From positions 62,001 through 126,000 of the forward strand of contig DYNP01000002.1 in the NCBI GenBank assembly GCA_020721005.1: DNA of 64,000 bases, written 5' to 3'. A program made the position numbers and the translations under genes. Source of the stretch: Thiomargarita sp. (lineage in GTDB: Bacteria > Pseudomonadota > Gammaproteobacteria > Beggiatoales > Beggiatoaceae). A model generated the notes under the pieces. It saw only the letters and a list, made by a program, of their open reading frames with translations, did not search any database and was not told the DNA's origin. Shown one piece after another: positions 9,328 through 18,538 of this stretch (its first letter is position 1; every line of letters starts with the position of its first letter).

Positions 9328-9918
9328 TTATCCAAGTTGACTTTCTGCCACGATGGCTCGATTGAGACGTTGGCCAAGAATGTGTCCAATGGACATGTGT
9401 AAGTCTTCGATAATCCCGTAATTGTCATTGGGCACGTTGATATGGAGGTCAGCGAGATTTTTTAATTCTCCTCCATCAAATCCAGTTAAGGCGACCAATA
9501 CCAGGCCTCGTTGTTTTGCCAAGTGGGCGGCTTTTAAGACATTGGGGGAATTGCCGGAGCCGCTGATGGCTAAGGCAATATCTCCCGGTTGACCATAGGA
9601 AGCGAGGGGATAATGGAAGATTTCTTCATAGGAGAAATCATTGGCTAAGGCGGTTAACATACCAACATTGTCTGGCAGGGCAAAGGCTCGCAGTCCCCGA
9701 GATCCTCCAACTCCGGCGGTCATGACCAATTCGATGATAAAATGACCGGCGGTGCAAGCACTGCCTCCATTCCCAAATACAAAGACTTGTTGATTATCAC
9801 GCCAAGTTTGTAACAGGCGATCGGCCAGGGCATCTATTGCCCCATAATCAAGGGTTTGACACAGTTGACCCATGGTTTCCAAATAATCTTTTGCGGATGC
9901 AGACATCATTCTAGCCAT
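9328..9918 (-). CDS. gmhA: Phosphoheptose isomerase-like SIS protein (GmhA-like)
   Basis: A 196-residue SIS-domain protein. FGNGGSACTAGHFIIEL (48-64) matches the GmhA substrate loop (usual GNGGSAADAQHFAAEL) with the following glutamate, SGSGNS lies at 119-124, and the C-terminal EDLHMSIGH (171-179) carries the catalytic-type histidine. GmhA converts sedoheptulose-7-phosphate to D-glycero-D-manno-heptose-7-phosphate. A GAGGA ribosome-binding site lies 7 nt before the ATG. It is the first gene of a three-gene operon with the nucleotidyltransferase-HAD fusion and the glycosyltransferase. A paralogue for a non-LPS sugar cannot be excluded. Confidence 0.82.
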   Translation of the reverse strand: MARMMSASAKDYLETMGQLCQTLDYGAIDALADRLLQTWRDNQQVFVFGNGGSACTAGHFIIELVMTAGVGGSRGLRAFALPDNVGMLTALANDFSYEEIFHYPLASYGQPGDIALAISGSGNSPNVLKAAHLAKQRGLVLVALTGFDGGELKNLADLHINVPNDNYGIIEDLHMSIGHILGQRLNRAIVAESQLG

Positions 9919-10034
9919 GACGATTTCCTCGATAATTCAAGTTGTTAGTTAAAAATTCACAGTTTATGGAATTGTTGCCACCATGGTCAAAATCAGTTGA
10001 TAACCTACCGATTGGTATAAGATGAGTTGCTAAA

Positions 10035-11186
10035 TCAGTCTACCTTTTCAGCACAGGCAGGTAAGGTAAAATAAAATAAACATCCTTTACCCAAATCACT
10101 TTCTACGCCCACTTCCCCTCCCAACCGTTCAATCACTTTCTTCACAATAGACAGTCCCAAACCATGTCCTTCAATTTGCCCATGGTGCAGGCGGGTAAAT
10201 GGGATAAATAATTGATTCTGAGCTTCTCGTGATAGACCAGTCCCATTGTCTTTGACCCAGAATCGAATCATTCCATTGAGGGATGGATCTGCTCCTAAAA
10301 TCAATCTAGGGGGCACCCCCCCATATTTCAAGGCGTTGCTTAAATAATTGGCCCAAGCTTCTTCAACCCAAGGAGCATAACCCAATGCATTGGGCCATCG
10401 TTCCGGTAAACAAACTTGGCCTTGAAATTCTTTCAACACATAGGCTAAACGGTGCTCAACGACTTGTTTGATAATATGATTCATGTCCAACATAGATTTT
10501 TCTATAGTTTTCTGCTTAGACGCCCTGGCCAATAACAATAGGGCATCAATGATATTTAACATTTTTTGACCGGCTTGGGCAATAAATTGCAAATTTTCCC
10601 AAGTATCGGCACTGGGCAATGCATTGGCTTCATATTCTGCAATTAACAGATCACTTAAACCTACAATGGCATTCAGGGGATTTTTTAAATCATGAGCCAC
10701 AGTCCGGGAAAATGTCTCAAGCTCTAAAGTATATTTCTCAAGTTCCACTGTCTGCAACTGTAATTCCTGATTTTTTTGCTCCAATTGTCGCTGCAATTTC
10801 TGAACTTTCAAATGGGCATAAACCCGAGCCAACACTTCCTCTGGCTGCACCGGTTTGGTGATATAATCAGCAGCCCCCAATTCAAAACCTTTTACCTTAT
10901 CAACTGTATCTACCAAGGCAGTCATGAAAATAATGGGAATGTTTTTAGTCTGCTCATTCGTTTTCAAGATTCGACACACTTCAAAACCATCAATGCCTGG
11001 CATCATCACATCCAACAAGATCAAATCTGGCTTAGTTTGTTCTGCAGTATGAATGGCTCTCTTACCTTCTTGAGCAACCAACACCTTAAATCCTGCCTTG
11101 CTCAAAAATGAAAACAATACACTGACATTGTTGGGAATATCATCAACTACCAGTATGGTATCTTTCTGTGAGCTTGAAAAAGTCAT
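10035..11186 (-). CDS. Response regulator-histidine kinase (REC-HisKA-HATPase)
   Basis: A 383-residue soluble protein with an N-terminal receiver (DD at 15-16, D59 in LLDVMMPGIDG, K111 in YITKP), a coiled-coil linker (~125-158) and a kinase core with H165 in RTVAHDLKNPLN. The kinase core ends in NGTGL and GHGLGLSIVKK. Its start overlaps the end of the upstream hybrid kinase by 4 bp, so it is the last step of the 14695-10035 operon. It closely resembles the product of 49797-50933 throughout. Such proteins act as phosphate-controlled kinases; the next partner is not seen. Confidence 0.92.
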   Translation of the reverse strand: MTFSSSQKDTILVVDDIPNNVSVLFSFLSKAGFKVLVAQEGKRAIHTAEQTKPDLILLDVMMPGIDGFEVCRILKTNEQTKNIPIIFMTALVDTVDKVKGFELGAADYITKPVQPEEVLARVYAHLKVQKLQRQLEQKNQELQLQTVELEKYTLELETFSRTVAHDLKNPLNAIVGLSDLLIAEYEANALPSADTWENLQFIAQAGQKMLNIIDALLLLARASKQKTIEKSMLDMNHIIKQVVEHRLAYVLKEFQGQVCLPERWPNALGYAPWVEEAWANYLSNALKYGGVPPRLILGADPSLNGMIRFWVKDNGTGLSREAQNQLFIPFTRLHHGQIEGHGLGLSIVKKVIERLGGEVGVESDLGKGCLFYFTLPACAEKVD

Positions 11187-13702
11187 GTAGAGTTTTCCAA
11201 ATAATTTTTGGCAATTTCACAAATTTTATCAGCTTGAAACTCTCTAGCTAAAGTATAAATTTTGTCTGCAAAGGGAATTAAAGAATCTTGTTCTCTCAAC
11301 TGTTTAGTCAATTCAATGATGCCAGCAATATCCCCTATTGAAGATAATTCAAACAACAAAGCTGCCTGATCAGCCTCCAATTTAGCATGCAATTTTTGAT
11401 TATTCTGACAATTTTGCACAATTTCAGCAATTTTTTCAGTCTCAAGTTGCAAAGCCAACTCATGGATTTGATGAGCAAAATGACTTAAGACAGGATATTC
11501 TTGTCCCAAGAAAGTTGCAATTTCTAAAATTCCCTTGACATCACCCAAAGTTGTACATTTCAATAATTTTTTAAGTAATTCCGCTGGTAACAGGGACAAA
11601 TCAACTTCTGAAAACTTCTCCACCATTTCATCATGAAGATTTTTGACCTCAAACGAATAACATTCCTGTTCATATACCCATTCTAGATTTAAATGTTTTT
11701 GCAAACAAGTCAATATCCTCTCAGCACAAATGGGTTTGGGAATAAAATCACAACATCCAACCCTAAAACTTTCCTGTCGGTGATGCTCGAAAACACTGGC
11801 TGATACAGCAATAATTGGAATAGAAGGAACAAGGGACTTAATACGTTTTGTGGTCTCAAATCCATCCATGATCGGCATAAACAAATCCATGAGCACCAGA
11901 TGAGGAGACCACAAATCAAATTTTTTCAAACACTCTTGACCTTGAGTTGCTTCTATAACTTCAAAACCCAATGGAATCAATAAATTAGTTAAAAAAAGAC
12001 AACTTTCTCTTTTATCATCTACAATTAAAATTCTTGGAGGGGAACCATGGAAACCAATGATCGTGGAATGATGAATTATTGCCGTCTTGAAATTTTCTAT
12101 GGTAGGCAAATCCAAAATAACCTGAAAGCAACTGCCTTGTTTAAGTTGACTCTTAACAAACAAAGTCCCTTTCATCAACTCAACCAATTTTTTGGTTATT
12201 GATAAACCCAATCCGGTACCTTCAGCGCGGTAATTTGGATCACCCACTTGTTGGAAAGGCAGTAATATTTTAGGCAATTCCTCTTCAGAAATGCCAATTC
12301 CTGTATCTTCCACCTTAAAGTAAATTCTCAACCAATTGGTATTGTCAATTGGATAAGATTCTGTTGTCGATTGCTCCCCGAAAAAGTCAATCGGTAGGGG
12401 GAAAATTGGAGTTGGATGAATATCTATTGTAAAAGTGACTGACCCTTGTTGAGTGAATTTGATCGCATTGCTGAGCAAGTTAATTAAAATTTGTCGCAAT
12501 CTTTTTTCATCTGCATGAAGGGCTTTGGGCAATGGGGATAAAATTTGGTAGGAAAAACCAATATTTTTTTGTTTGGCCCGTAATCGAAACATGTCAATAA
12601 TGTCTTTTACAAAATTTTCGAACTGAAAATCAACTGGATAGAGTTCCAAGCGTCCAGCCTCAATCTTAGAAATATCTAAAATGTCATTGATCAAAGTTAA
12701 TAAATATTCCCCACTTTTTTGAATAATTCTAATTCCTTCTTGTTGCTCTGAAGTTAAAGTTTTATCCAATTTAAGCAGTTGAGCATACCCAAGAATACCG
12801 TTCAAAGGAGTGCGCAATTCATGACTCATATTAGCCAAAAAAGTAGTTTTGGCATGATTGGCAATTTCTGCCTCTTGCCGGGCTTGTTCCGCTATTTCTT
12901 TGGCTTGTTGCAAATGGATCTCGGCTTGTTTACGTTGTTCAATTTCATAACTCATGGTCTGATTGATCAACCGTATTTTGGCCACCATGCTGTTAATGCC
13001 AGTTTGAATAATGCCAATTTCATCATTGTTGGTTACAGGAATATGGGTTTCCAATTCGCCTTGTTCAATTTTTCTCAAATAAGAGAGGGTATTTTCAATT
13101 TTGTGAGTAATTTTCCTGGTCAAAAAAGCAGAAAGATTCAACACTATGGTAAAAATTATCAAAGTAGTGATCAAAACCATTTTTAGGTAAAATATTTGTC
13201 TTTCAAAAATTTCATCTTCAGCAATTGTAATGGCAATAATCCAGTCCCAATAGGAAGAGCTTGCAAAAACACAAAGATACAGCTTATTCCTATAGGTGTA
13301 TTCTAAAACCCCTTTCTCCTTTTCCAACACTGTTTGAATCAAATGAGAATCAAATAATTCATCCTTTGAATCACCGGTATACAGAATCACTTGTCCTTGG
13401 GAATCTATAACATGAAGGTAACCCGTTTCTCCAAATTTATAGTGGGACAGTTTTTCTAATAATTCTTGTTGCTGGTCAATAACGTAACTTTCTATACCAG
13501 AGACTCCAGTCCTTTCCAATATTTGGTAAGTTTCTGCAATTTCTATATTGATGTTGGCAATTTCTCGGTAGAATTTTTCAGAATTGAGAGTGTAAATAAT
13601 TTGATTGATGATCACATAACCTGTAACGATAATCGGTAATCCAAACAAAATCAAAATACTAAACAAAAATAGATTGATTTTGTTTTGAATTTTCATTGGC
13701 AT
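11183..13702 (-). CDS. Membrane hybrid histidine kinase, Cache-HAMP-HisKA-HATPase-REC
   Basis: An 839-residue inner-membrane sensor. Helix 1 is ~10-32, a periplasmic single-Cache-type domain covers ~35-170 (GETGYLHVIDSQGQVILYT), helix 2 is ~172-194, then HAMP (~195-248) and a coiled coil. The kinase core has H294 in [17 protein letters not shown] and EGTGLGLSITKK; a receiver has D606 in LMDLFMPIMDGF. The last ~170 residues hold two similar helical segments (GDVKGILEIATFLGQEYP and GDIAGIIELTKQLREQDS). It starts 12 bp after the substrate-binding-protein gene, so the Cache domain or that protein probably supplies the ligand signal. Confidence 0.93.
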   Translation of the reverse strand: MPMKIQNKINLFLFSILILFGLPIIVTGYVIINQIIYTLNSEKFYREIANINIEIAETYQILERTGVSGIESYVIDQQQELLEKLSHYKFGETGYLHVIDSQGQVILYTGDSKDELFDSHLIQTVLEKEKGVLEYTYRNKLYLCVFASSSYWDWIIAITIAEDEIFERQIFYLKMVLITTLIIFTIVLNLSAFLTRKITHKIENTLSYLRKIEQGELETHIPVTNNDEIGIIQTGINSMVAKIRLINQTMSYEIEQRKQAEIHLQQAKEIAEQARQEAEIANHAKTTFLANMSHELRTPLNGILGYAQLLKLDKTLTSEQQEGIRIIQKSGEYLLTLINDILDISKIEAGRLELYPVDFQFENFVKDIIDMFRLRAKQKNIGFSYQILSPLPKALHADEKRLRQILINLLSNAIKFTQQGSVTFTIDIHPTPIFPLPIDFFGEQSTTESYPIDNTNWLRIYFKVEDTGIGISEEELPKILLPFQQVGDPNYRAEGTGLGLSITKKLVELMKGTLFVKSQLKQGSCFQVILDLPTIENFKTAIIHHSTIIGFHGSPPRILIVDDKRESCLFLTNLLIPLGFEVIEATQGQECLKKFDLWSPHLVLMDLFMPIMDGFETTKRIKSLVPSIPIIAVSASVFEHHRQESFRVGCCDFIPKPICAERILTCLQKHLNLEWVYEQECYSFEVKNLHDEMVEKFSEVDLSLLPAELLKKLLKCTTLGDVKGILEIATFLGQEYPVLSHFAHQIHELALQLETEKIAEIVQNCQNNQKLHAKLEADQAALLFELSSIGDIAGIIELTKQLREQDSLIPFADKIYTLAREFQADKICEIAKNYLENST

Positions 13703-13714
13703 CAGATCTTGAAA

Positions 13715-14695
13715 TTAGTGTAGAACTGTAGCCACTTTGAGTAAAGCCGGCTTGAATATGATGCCCAGTTTCTTGCCAATTCGGAAGTTAAGAAATAATT
13801 GCCCCTCTTTATTCTGGGTAATTGGAATATCACTGGGACTGACTCCATCGAGAATGCGTAAAGCAGTTTTTGCAGCATAGATACCTTGTTCAGAGGGAAT
13901 ACGACTGATGCCCATCATGGATAAACGCATATTGTTGGGATTGGTTGTGGTTGCGGAAGGTATCTTAGTATGCTCTTCAACAAAACGTTGGGCTTCTGCA
14001 AAGTCCCAACCTTTAATACCAACTGGGCTCAACAGGAATACGATGTCCACTTCTTCTTGGAGTTTGAGATATTTGGCTTTCCAGTCTTCAAAAGTTTCGA
14101 CAAAATAAATTTTGTCATATTTGAAGTTGAACAATTTTTGTTGGTAATCGACTGATTTTGTTTGAGCATAATGCTTTACGGATAATATTCCCTTTCGTTC
14201 CCCTTTGGCATATTCTTTGACCAATTTGAGGACTTGAGGTTCCAAGGAAATTTCTTCCATACCAGTTACATTTTTATAAGGAAAACCGTAAACCGAAGCA
14301 TCCCAATCTATGCCACAAAATACGAATGGGAGGTCGGCATCTTTATAGTAAGGCATAATCAGGTATTTAGAAGCATTGTCATCACTGGCAATTACAACAT
14401 CTGGCTTGAATTCTTCGATCAGGGCTTTGGCACGCAAAGCAGCTTGTTGGGCAAATGCTTCTTCGGTATGATTTTTAGTATCCATTTCCAGGGTTTTCAA
14501 GTCAACCCCGGTGTCTTTCAAGACTGTTTGAATGGACAGGGCAATTTCATCACTCCATTCAAAACCGGTATGATAGGAGTTGATATAGAGTATCTTTTTG
14601 CCGGCATAAGACAAATTTGGAGTTGAATCTGCCAAAGTTGAGGTTGAAATGAGAGCGAATAACACATAGGTAACGAGTGTGAATAAATGTGACAT
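13715..14695 (-). CDS. ABC-type substrate-binding protein (PF04392-like), exported
   Basis: A protein of about 326 residues. The frame extends four codons upstream to 14707, but the ATG at 14695 has a GGAGAAC ribosome-binding site at the right distance, so I use that. A signal peptide is clear (FTLVTYVLFALISTSTLADS). The mature part begins with KKILYINSYHTGFEWSDEI and contains PDVVIASDDNASKYL, as in ABC_sub_bind (PF04392) periplasmic proteins. No permease or ATPase gene is present; instead a Cache-type hybrid kinase follows within 20 bp. It therefore more likely feeds ligand information to the kinase than a transporter. Confidence 0.82.
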   Translation of the reverse strand: MSHLFTLVTYVLFALISTSTLADSTPNLSYAGKKILYINSYHTGFEWSDEIALSIQTVLKDTGVDLKTLEMDTKNHTEEAFAQQAALRAKALIEEFKPDVVIASDDNASKYLIMPYYKDADLPFVFCGIDWDASVYGFPYKNVTGMEEISLEPQVLKLVKEYAKGERKGILSVKHYAQTKSVDYQQKLFNFKYDKIYFVETFEDWKAKYLKLQEEVDIVFLLSPVGIKGWDFAEAQRFVEEHTKIPSATTTNPNNMRLSMMGISRIPSEQGIYAAKTALRILDGVSPSDIPITQNKEGQLFLNFRIGKKLGIIFKPALLKVATVLH

Positions 14696-14779
14696 AATGT
14701 TCTCCATAAGATTATTGGACAGGTTAAAATTATCCTCAATTGAGACAGTAGTATCTGAATTCAGACGGGATGTTCAATC

Positions 14780-15979
14780 CTAATTTTCAGATATAATGAT
14801 GCTTGTGGAAGATGTGTTAATTAAATTATAAACTTGTTGGGCAATGTTTTTTTCTTCATCAGTTGGGATGACCCAAATCGAGACCGGACTGTCCTTGGTA
14901 CTTATCTGTGACCTTGATTGTTGGTTAGCCAATTCATCTAAATGAATGCCGAGCCAGTGTAATTTTTCGCATACCCGGCTTCGAATAATTGCAGAATGTT
15001 CCCCAATGCCCCCGGTAAATATCAGAGCATCTAGTCCTTGCAATGTGGCTACCAAGGCGCCAAATTCCCAGATCAATCGATAGATGAAAACTTCAATCGC
15101 CAAGGCAGCTTGGGGAGTTTCACTTTGTAATAATACCTGCATATCATTACTGATTCCAGAAAGCCCCAATAAACCAGATTGATGATAAAGCAATTTTTCA
15201 AGGTCTTGGGTTGACCAACCTTGTTGTAACAGATATAAAATGACCCCCGGATCCAAAGTGCCACAACGAGTTCCCATGACCAGTCCATCCAAGGCAGTCA
15301 GTCCCATAGTGGTTGCCAAACTGCGCCCGTCCTGAATAGCAGTTAGACTTGCCCCATTGCCCAAATGAGCTACAATCAAACGTTTTGGTAATTCGTCTAG
15401 ATAATTCGGTAAACTGTGTAGAATATATTCGTAAGAGAGTCCATGAAAACCATAACGTTTGAGACCTTGTTTTCTTAAGGCATGGGGCAGTGCAAATAGT
15501 TGAGCAATTTCAGGTTGTTGACTGTGGAAAGCAGTGTCAAAACAGGCTACCTGTTGCAGGGTATGTTTAAAGTGTTGTAAAATTGGAATGGGCGCCAAAT
15601 TATGAGGTTGGTGCAGTGGGGCAAGGGGAGTGAGTTGTTGTAATTGTTGATAAATTGTAGGGGTCACCAATACTGGGGTGGTAAATTGTTGGCCTCCATG
15701 AACAATTCGATGGCCAGCCGCAATCAAATTATAAGTATTCTCTTGTTGTTCTATCCAAGCCAATAAGTGGGCAAAGGCTTGCTCATGGTTAATATTACCC
15801 AGTGTTTTTTCAGTCAATGTGCTGCCTTGGGAATCCTTGGTCAGAAAATGACTGTGGCTTCCAAGTCCGGTGACATAGATGTGACAAATAATTTCAGGGG
15901 TGGGTTGATTGGTAAATAGGGCACATTTAATACTTGAAGATCCTGCATTGACTACAAGGATAAGATCGTGAGTCACCAT
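14780..15979 (-). CDS. ackA: Acetate kinase
   Basis: A 399-residue protein of normal length for AckA, which interconverts acetate + ATP and acetyl phosphate + ADP in the cytoplasm. The signatures are intact: VVNAGSSSIKCALF (N11), GHRIVHGG (R91), FDTAFH (D148), YGFHG (H179) and AHLGNGAS (H205). No phosphotransacetylase (pta) gene is next to it. It lies 84 bp upstream of the substrate-binding-protein/kinase operon in the same direction and could share its transcript. Confidence 0.96.
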   Translation of the reverse strand: MVTHDLILVVNAGSSSIKCALFTNQPTPEIICHIYVTGLGSHSHFLTKDSQGSTLTEKTLGNINHEQAFAHLLAWIEQQENTYNLIAAGHRIVHGGQQFTTPVLVTPTIYQQLQQLTPLAPLHQPHNLAPIPILQHFKHTLQQVACFDTAFHSQQPEIAQLFALPHALRKQGLKRYGFHGLSYEYILHSLPNYLDELPKRLIVAHLGNGASLTAIQDGRSLATTMGLTALDGLVMGTRCGTLDPGVILYLLQQGWSTQDLEKLLYHQSGLLGLSGISNDMQVLLQSETPQAALAIEVFIYRLIWEFGALVATLQGLDALIFTGGIGEHSAIIRSRVCEKLHWLGIHLDELANQQSRSQISTKDSPVSIWVIPTDEEKNIAQQVYNLINTSSTSIIISEN

Positions 15980-16014
15980 GGTTTTACTCTGAAGATTTTT
16001 GAGAGTGATTGACT

Positions 16015-16932
16015 TTAAGAGGGTTTGGATTCTGGTCCCGAATTTTCAGTTTTATCAAACACTTCTTCTAAACAGTTGGCTTCAAAAATTTGTAAACCCC
16101 ATTCATCCAACTGCAATGGATTGGCGGTTTCGAGTCGAGTGCTTGCCCAAGGAGGAAGAGGACCAAAACGTTTTTCTAATTGACGACGCAATAAGGTGCT
16201 CTTGCCTTGTTGTTTTCCGCGTTGCTCACCTCGTTGCTCACCTCGCTGTTCTCCTCGCTGTTCTCCCCGTTGCTCTCCGCGTTGTTCAGCTTCTTTGGCA
16301 TAACGGGTAAATATTTCCATAAACAAAGGATTTTTTTCTAAATCAATTGAAATAGGCATATTGGCTTCCTTTTGAATCAATGGTGGCAATTCAGTGGGAC
16401 GCAAACCCGCAAGTATTGCCAATTTTTGTAGGGTATCTGCCCGTTTTTTCGTTGGTAAATGGGCAATTTTGTACATTACTTTTTTGACAGCAGCGGCCTT
16501 ATTGTTTAATTTTCCCAACAAAGCCAATAGGTTATCGCCAAGCGATTCGCTGTCAAGTAAAGTAGTACAGTCTAAGTCTTTAATATCAATCAGATGGTAA
16601 CGATACTGTAAGTCTGGGGTGTTGATTTCGGTTTTAAAATGGGCACTGGCAGCGCCTACATATAGGACTATTTGTTTTGGAATTTGTTGATAACGTTGGG
16701 CTATTAACCCACAATATTCAAATTCTCGCCACAACATTGTGTCATCATAGTCACTTTGCAATTCTAAATGTAATAAACTGTGGTCAGCCAACCAAGCCAC
16801 TATATCAGCTCGACGTTGTTTCACACTGGCATATTCGATGTTTTCTACTCGTATTACTTCACTGTGAGTTAACAGGGTAAACAGTGCTTTGAGATCAGGA
16901 AATAGGTCTTTAAGGGTGGTATCATATTTCAT
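16015..16932 (-). CDS. Rpn-family PD-(D/E)XK nuclease-like protein with GEQR repeats
   Basis: The open frame begins at 17004, but the family start is the methionine at 16932 (MKYDTTLKDLFPDLKALF), giving about 305 residues. The N-terminal part carries the nuclease motif: RRADIVAW (D43) followed by LHLELQ (E57, Q59), as in Rpn/transposase_31-type recombination-promoting nucleases. The region FTRYAKEAEQRGEQ leads into seven tandem 4-residue units (six EQRG and one KQQG), then a DUF4351-like tail (LRRQLEKRFGPLPPW). These genes are often mobile and present in many copies. Only a weak GGAA precedes the start. Confidence 0.8.
   Translation of the reverse strand: MKYDTTLKDLFPDLKALFTLLTHSEVIRVENIEYASVKQRRADIVAWLADHSLLHLELQSDYDDTMLWREFEYCGLIAQRYQQIPKQIVLYVGAASAHFKTEINTPDLQYRYHLIDIKDLDCTTLLDSESLGDNLLALLGKLNNKAAAVKKVMYKIAHLPTKKRADTLQKLAILAGLRPTELPPLIQKEANMPISIDLEKNPLFMEIFTRYAKEAEQRGEQRGEQRGEQRGEQRGEQRGKQQGKSTLLRRQLEKRFGPLPPWASTRLETANPLQLDEWGLQIFEANCLEEVFDKTENSGPESKPS
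16204..16287 (-). repeat. In-frame 12-bp tandem repeat, seven units
   Basis: Seven consecutive 12-bp units encode six EQRG repeats and one KQQG in the Rpn-like protein. The units differ mainly at third codon positions (for example GAGCAACGAGGT against GAACAGCGAGGA). Length change in multiples of 12 would keep the frame, so strains may vary in copy number. Confidence 0.85.
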
Positions 16933-17090
16933 CAACGGTTCCAAAGTTTTGCTGGATAAACAAGTGAATGTACTGCCATGATTTGAGAACAAACAAGATA
17001 CCATAACCTATTGATCTTGCGAAATTAAGGTGAAAAATGAGAGGATTTTAGGTTATCATGAAGACAGTGTGAAGTCAATGAAAAAGTGAT

Positions 17091-18416
17091 TTATTTTTCG
17101 GTCACTTGAGCCTCATTGGGTAAGGTAACTTTTAGGGTGCTTAATAATTGTCCCCCGCTGCTTAATAGTTTGAATAGACTTAATAATTCTAAGTATTGGG
17201 CTTGGATAAGCGCTGTTTTGGCGTTGAATAATTCATTTTCAGAGTCCAATACGTCTAACAAACTGCGTTGTCCCAGTTTCAGTTGTTCTCTATAGGAACT
17301 GATAACTTGTTGGCTAGTTTCAACGTGTTGTTTTAGATAATCCAAATGAGTTTGGAGGGTTAATAAGCTGTTCCAAGAAAGGCGTACTTCTTCTTCAATC
17401 AATCGTTCTACTTGTCGAATGGTGTCTTTGGCAATGACTACTCTATTAATGGATTCTTGACGTTTTGCTGTGTCTGCCCCACCTTGATAAAGAGAATAGC
17501 GCATCTTGATCATGGCACTTAAATCATTGTGAATGTCTTCCACTCCATCCAAATTTTTATTGTTACTTAAGCCCAGTTCTAAGTTGACTTCAGGCAAAAA
17601 ATAACCTTGGGTTTGTTGATAAGCCGCTTGGGCAGCCGCCAATTCAGCATGGGCAATATGTAGGCTGGGATGATTGCTTAGAGCTTGATGAAATGCTTGT
17701 TCCAAACTGAAAGGTAATGTGGGAGTAAATTCGTCTCGTTGAGGTTTGGACAAGGCTATTGGGGACTGACCAGTCAGGCGTAAATAGACAGTTTCTGCAT
17801 CTCGTAATTGACCTTGAGCATTGATCAGGTAGGCTTTTGCCAGTGCCAAGCGACTGTCACTTTGTTGAATATCTACTTGACGACCTGCACCTCCTTTAAC
17901 CAAGATACTAATTTGTCCTTGTAACTTTTGATGAACAACCACATTATGTTTGCTCAGTTCCACAAGGTCCTGATGGTGTAAAACTTCCAAATAAGCTTCT
18001 GTGATGAAAAATGCTAAATTTTCAGCAGTGTCTTTTATCCTGTAAGCTGAGGATTTTACAAGATAAATTTGCCTAGAGATTTTATTTTTAGTTTGAAATC
18101 CATCAAATAGAGTTTGTGATAAAGTCAGTCCCATTTCCTCTCGAGTTAACGTCACTCCTCCTCCGTCATGCTGATTATGAGTAGTAGCATTTTCGGTATG
18201 CTCAATTCCATAACCGAAAGTCAATCCTAAATTGGGTAAGTAACCGGCTTTGGCTTGCGCAAGAATTTGATCGGTGGCTAAGCGAGAATTAATAGCAATA
18301 GAGACATCAGGATGAGTATCCAGAGTGTGCTGTACTACTTCTTGGACAGTCAAGGCAGCCGCTAGGATAGGTATATTTAAACCAATAACTGCAAACACAA
18401 AAGCAGGTTTTCTCAT
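17091..18416 (-). CDS. TolC-family outer-membrane channel protein
   Basis: A 441-residue protein. A signal peptide (~1-21, ending AALT) is followed by the two-fold repeat of outer-membrane efflux proteins (PF02321). The first half begins VQEVVQHTLDTHPDV and the second LEQAFHQALSNHPSL, each followed by long helical heptads and a short beta segment. GQRSLLDVLDSENELF near 375-390 is a typical end of the second helix pair and resembles type I secretion (AggA/LapE-like) outer membrane proteins. It lies 122 bp downstream of the giant FecR/cadherin-like gene on the same strand, so it may form part of that protein's exporter. No ABC or membrane-fusion gene is adjacent. Confidence 0.88.
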   Translation of the reverse strand: MRKPAFVFAVIGLNIPILAAALTVQEVVQHTLDTHPDVSIAINSRLATDQILAQAKAGYLPNLGLTFGYGIEHTENATTHNQHDGGGVTLTREEMGLTLSQTLFDGFQTKNKISRQIYLVKSSAYRIKDTAENLAFFITEAYLEVLHHQDLVELSKHNVVVHQKLQGQISILVKGGAGRQVDIQQSDSRLALAKAYLINAQGQLRDAETVYLRLTGQSPIALSKPQRDEFTPTLPFSLEQAFHQALSNHPSLHIAHAELAAAQAAYQQTQGYFLPEVNLELGLSNNKNLDGVEDIHNDLSAMIKMRYSLYQGGADTAKRQESINRVVIAKDTIRQVERLIEEEVRLSWNSLLTLQTHLDYLKQHVETSQQVISSYREQLKLGQRSLLDVLDSENELFNAKTALIQAQYLELLSLFKLLSSGGQLLSTLKVTLPNEAQVTEK

Positions 18417-18538
18417 GAGTGGATAATCCTTGGCAATTCTTTGAGGAAAGTATACATAATCTTTTCCATTTTATCAAACTTTGATGTTTTAATAAGCATT
18501 GATTGTGTTAAATTAAATAGGTCATTTTGCTCTCAAAC

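Noticed and set aside
15999-16310. Plus-strand ORF opposite the GEQR repeats
   Set aside because: It is the antisense reading of the repeat; its low-complexity VALRVAH-like protein matches nothing.
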